NCBI GenBank assembly: GCA_017544745.1
Contig: JAFYDO010000264.1
Coordinates: 1-9,481, forward strand
Direction: 5' to 3'
From: Treponema sp.
Lineage (GTDB): Bacteria; Spirochaetota; Spirochaetia; Treponematales; Treponemataceae
Length of the DNA stretch: 9,481 nucleotides
Made by a program: the position numbers and the translations under genes. The notes under the pieces are model-generated. The model was not told where the DNA came from. It made no database searches and was given only the letters and a program-made list of their open reading frames with translations. Below, one piece after another: positions 7,172 to 9,481 of this stretch (the stretch's first letter is position 1; the number at the start of each line of letters is the position of its first letter).

Positions 7172-7289
7172 TTAAAACAAAAGGTCTGAAAAGATCGGCA
7201 CCCATTATTTTTACATTTGCACTATCGGCAACTTCTTCAAGCTCTTTTATTTCTTCTGGAGACAACTTTATTTGAACGGCATAAATATT
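7149..7289 (-). pseudogene. Remnant of an aldo/keto reductase C-terminus
   Basis: On the - strand this frame reads NIYAVQIKLSPEEIKELEE, then VADSANVKIMG and a short unmatched tail to a stop at 7149. The pattern E/N-N-I-x-A-V-x-I-x-L-S-P-E-E-I-x-E-L-E is typical of the last part of aldo/keto reductases, after the catalytic barrel residues. No catalytic Asp/Tyr/Lys/His part is present upstream, where the DNA encodes the membrane protein that ends at 7268. The fragment overlaps that gene's last 22 bases in another frame. Its 3' end overlaps the ABC remnant by about 23 bases. A short expressed ORF (ATG at 7307, 52 codons) is possible but unlikely. Confidence 0.55.
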
Positions 7290-7762
7290 CCCGCTGTTAA
7301 CATACATAAAAACGGATACACAATAATTCTGATTATCTGATTTTTATTATTGAAGCCTCGATTTTTCCAGCCTGCACAATCTGACGTCTCAGGAAATATT
7401 TTCTTGAAGTAGCCGAGCGTCATAACCAGCCATTGATCTTGTACAACAATATCGAAAATTTTCATTACATAGAGAAAAACGACAAAACGTAATGTAAGCT
7501 GCCAAAATCCAAGATTATTTTTTAAGCCATCTAGACCTAAGTAAATAATTCCGACAAGAAAAGCAATCAATAATAGGGCTAAAAGGCAATGTGCTATTAT
7601 TTGCTTATACTTTGGCGGATCAACATGATTTTTGCCAGCTTCTCTTACATCCTCCGGTAGAAAATGCAATACAAATGATGATTTTGCCATTGGACTTGCA
7701 ATCACAATGACAAGAAATTCAATAACACACAGAATTAATGCAACAATTATTGTCTTTATCAT
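7268..7762 (-). CDS. Small membrane protein, paralogue of the next upstream gene
   Basis: This 164-residue protein is of no family I can name. It has four likely membrane helices (near 3-23, 58-78, 86-106, 146-162), with a charged stretch after the first helix (about 36-54). It appears related to the protein encoded at 7781-8269: FWQ (86-88), F103-D104 and D109 fall at the same residue numbers in both, within a shared helix. A ribosome site, AAAGGTGA (complement of 7766-7773), precedes the ATG. The gap to the upstream gene is 18 bases, consistent with one transcript. The final residues (GIFMPFK) run into the aldo/keto reductase remnant, so its native C-terminus may have been replaced or shortened. 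Function unknown. Confidence 0.72.
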   Translation of the reverse strand: MIKTIIVALILCVIEFLVIVIASPMAKSSFVLHFLPEDVREAGKNHVDPPKYKQIIAHCLLALLLIAFLVGIIYLGLDGLKNNLGFWQLTLRFVVFLYVMKIFDIVVQDQWLVMTLGYFKKIFPETSDCAGWKNRGFNNKNQIIRIIVYPFLCMLTAGIFMPFK

Positions 7763-7780
7763 AATTCACCTTTTGTTTTT

Positions 7781-8269
7781 CTACCCAACCAGTACAACAA
7801 ATAATCCCACAACCGCAGATGCTGGTATACCAAGGAACGTGCCTATACAACTCTGTTTAATATGAAACCAATAGTCATGATACTCTTTCATATCCTCAGT
7901 GCCGGGAATACGCATTCTCTTTGAATGACAAAACCAGATGCAGTCCAGAACGAGGGCGTCAAACCAAGTGATAGAAAGCCACACAATAAATGTGTAAAAA
8001 AATCCCTGCCAGAAAGTATCTGCGTGATTTATTTTTATCATCACAAGGACAGCAGCTGCGACCAGAACAATTATAGCCAGAGCTTTTTTCACAAGATCTT
8101 TTGCAGAAAATCTTCTTTCGGATTTTCCGACAAGGCCAAGCTCCTCGCACCTTTTTCGAATTGCAGGCGGATAATCACTTATTACACTGAGTGGATTTTT
8201 TAAGTCCATTGGTACTACAATCAACGTAAAGCTTGCAATAGCAATTAAACATTCAATTAATAAAATCAT
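7781..8269 (-). CDS. Small membrane protein with DYPPAIRKR and IPGTED motifs
   Basis: This 162-residue protein of unknown function has likely helices near 2-20, 62-80, 88-108 and 138-160. A cytoplasmic-looking segment after helix 1 contains DYPPAIRKRCEELG (32-45). The third helix holds FWQ (86-88), WFDALVLD (102-109), and is followed by a charged loop with RIPGTED (120-126). The FWQ...FD...D spacing is shared with the downstream neighbour, suggesting an old tandem duplication; this copy has the longer conserved-looking loop. The ATG overlaps the stop of the upstream hydrolase-like gene by four bases (ATGA), and GGAGTGA stands just before it, so the two are probably translated together. I cannot assign a biochemical role. 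Confidence 0.78.
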   Translation of the reverse strand: MILLIECLIAIASFTLIVVPMDLKNPLSVISDYPPAIRKRCEELGLVGKSERRFSAKDLVKKALAIIVLVAAAVLVMIKINHADTFWQGFFYTFIVWLSITWFDALVLDCIWFCHSKRMRIPGTEDMKEYHDYWFHIKQSCIGTFLGIPASAVVGLFVVLVG

Positions 8270-8922
8270 ATAATCACTCCAGTATAATTAATTGCAGTTT
8301 CACTCTTATCCGGTATATACCAGTAATCACAGGAATCTGCTCCTGTTGCGACTGTATGAGTGCGGATTAATTTTGCGTGCATTAGTTTTGCATATTGATG
8401 GTCAAGCTTGCACATATGTGGCATAAGCTCCATGTAGCCATATTTTTTTGCATACTGAACAAGCGGACAGCCAACAAGGGTAAAAGCAAATCCTTCATCT
8501 GTATTATTCGGATTCACAAGCATTCCCCAGGTATCAAGCCATTTTCCTTCTGCCTGATTTTTTTTGACATCATCCGAATATTCTTTATAACTTTTATAAA
8601 GATATTTTCTGAGAGGATTCAAAACCGATTTATGATTTATGTTCATAAAAGGACTCAAAAATCTTACAGACTTATATACCTCAATTAAAAGTTCATCTAT
8701 GGCATTTCCATCAAGGCGATGATCTGTTGCTTCGTAAAATGACAGAAAGATAATGAACATAGTAAGATTACCTGCAAGAGAATTTTCTTTACCACCAAGG
8801 TCAGGTGCGTTTGCCATCATTTTTGGAAAGATTTCTTTTTGCCGTCTGCAGATTTCTTTGTATTCAGATGGGAAATGTTTTTTCACATATTTTTTTATAT
8901 GACGAAAGATGAACTGTTCCAT
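8266..8922 (-). CDS. L-2-amino-thiazoline-4-carboxylate hydrolase-like protein
   Basis: This is a 218-residue soluble protein. Its second half carries the pattern I associate with the ATC hydrolase family (PF14196): GCPLVQYAKKYGYMELMP (151-168), C171, D174, then KLIRTHTVATGADSCDYWY (184-202) with C198. The founding enzyme opens the thiazoline ring of L-2-amino-thiazoline-4-carboxylate on the way to cysteine. Most family members have no proven activity, and this one may act on something else. The three Cys residues (152, 171, 198) and nearby His/Asp could be a metal or active site, which is inference. The start is supported by GAGGAA (complement of 8927-8932). The gene lies 16 bases after the methyltransferase gene and overlaps the next membrane-protein gene by four bases, so they likely form one operon. 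Confidence 0.78.
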   Translation of the reverse strand: MEQFIFRHIKKYVKKHFPSEYKEICRRQKEIFPKMMANAPDLGGKENSLAGNLTMFIIFLSFYEATDHRLDGNAIDELLIEVYKSVRFLSPFMNINHKSVLNPLRKYLYKSYKEYSDDVKKNQAEGKWLDTWGMLVNPNNTDEGFAFTLVGCPLVQYAKKYGYMELMPHMCKLDHQYAKLMHAKLIRTHTVATGADSCDYWYIPDKSETAINYTGVII

Positions 8923-8938
8923 AAGATTCCTCGTTCAA

Positions 8939-9481
8939 TTATTTTCTTACACATTCCGCATACATTAAATCGATGCGACCGGGAACAACTTCGCTTGCGG
9001 TAATTTTCCAACCGTTGCTTTCTATAAAATCCGAAAACTCTTTTGCTGTCCACTGGTGTTCAAAATGAATTCCAACAAGCTTTAAAATTTTTGCCCAGAG
9101 ATTTTCTTTTTTCTCTGCAGTACGATGAATAAATGTCGGGCATATAAGAAGTCCGCCATCTACCAGCACGCGGTCAATTTCTGACAAAACCTTTTCAGGA
9201 TTCGGAACAACATGAAGTGCATTTGCAATTATTACAACATCAAAAGACTTATCTTCATATTGTAAATCGCTGGCATCGGCAATTTCGAAAGTCAGGTTTA
9301 CAGGATTGTTCCCTTTCTTTGCCTGGGCAATCATATCAGAAGAAAAATCTGTTGCTGTTACAAAGGTTGCCTTGTCCGCAATGTGTTTAGCAATCATTCC
9401 CGGCCCCGTCGCAAGTTCCAGAACATTTTTACCCGTCACGGCCTCTCCAATGTGAGAATACATATAATTATAAATATTCTT
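8939..9481 (-). CDS. Class I SAM-dependent methyltransferase, 5' partial
   Basis: The visible 180 codons encode a Rossmann-fold methyltransferase of the Methyltransf_11/UbiE-like type. Counting from the Met at 9463, motif I is LELATGPG (15-22), the acidic residue binding the ribose of SAM lies in TATDFSSDMI (36-45), the adenine-side motif is IADASDL (61-67), and motif IV is SFDVVIIANALH (73-84). A further conserved segment is VLVDGGLLICPTF (99-111). The frame stays open past the Met at 9463 to the window edge, and family members usually carry some 20-40 residues before motif I. The true start is therefore probably outside the window. The acceptor is unknown; small molecules or quinone-like lipids are typical. 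It is the first visible gene of the leftward cluster, 16 bases before the hydrolase-like gene. Confidence 0.88.
   Translation of the reverse strand, partial: KNIYNYMYSHIGEAVTGKNVLELATGPGMIAKHIADKATFVTATDFSSDMIAQAKKGNNPVNLTFEIADASDLQYEDKSFDVVIIANALHVVPNPEKVLSEIDRVLVDGGLLICPTFIHRTAEKKENLWAKILKLVGIHFEHQWTAKEFSDFIESNGWKITASEVVPGRIDLMYAECVRK

Noticed and set aside
7090..7275. 61-codon + strand open frame in the intergenic gap
   Set aside because: It is low in complexity (Ser-rich) and antisense to the two gene remnants, which explain the sequence better.

Overview
The window looks like part of a host-associated spirochaete chromosome, most likely Treponema. The DNA is moderately AT-rich and genes are packed with 1-8 base overlaps. 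The second gene has the size and basic C-terminus of the Trep_Strep (MptD-like) putative ECF substrate-binding family, which I recall as strongly expanded in Treponema. The genus call is inference; a Firmicute is the main alternative. No rRNA, tRNA, CRISPR array or complete insertion sequence was seen.

Left half (1-5601, + strand): a tight five-gene transport operon. In order it encodes an ABC half-transporter with fused membrane and ATPase domains, a small six-helix S component, a CbiQ/EcfT-like T component, a DMT/EamA permease ending in a strikingly histidine-rich tail, and a double-ATPase ECF A component. The S, T and A genes form a complete energy-coupling-factor importer. The DMT gene sits between T and A and is coupled to both by overlapping start and stop codons. 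Together this suggests uptake and handling of a metal or metal chelate; the substrate is inferred, not shown. A 64-base palindromic repeat is embedded in frame between the two ATPase domains of the A component.

Right half (5602-9481, - strand): six genes all read right to left and meet the transport operon tail to tail with no bases between the stop codons. In transcription order they are a SAM methyltransferase (5' end outside the window), a protein of the L-2-amino-thiazoline-4-carboxylate hydrolase-like family, two small membrane proteins that look like diverged tandem paralogues, a DUF998-type membrane protein, and a GNAT acetyltransferase. The only sizeable gap (7063-7267) is not empty. 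It holds what look like two gene remnants on the - strand, the C-terminal end of an aldo/keto reductase and the H-loop region of an ABC ATPase, marking a site of past rearrangement.

The most interesting items are the ECF plus ABC plus His-tailed DMT module, the in-frame palindromic element, the double gene remnant, and the uncharacterised membrane-protein pair.
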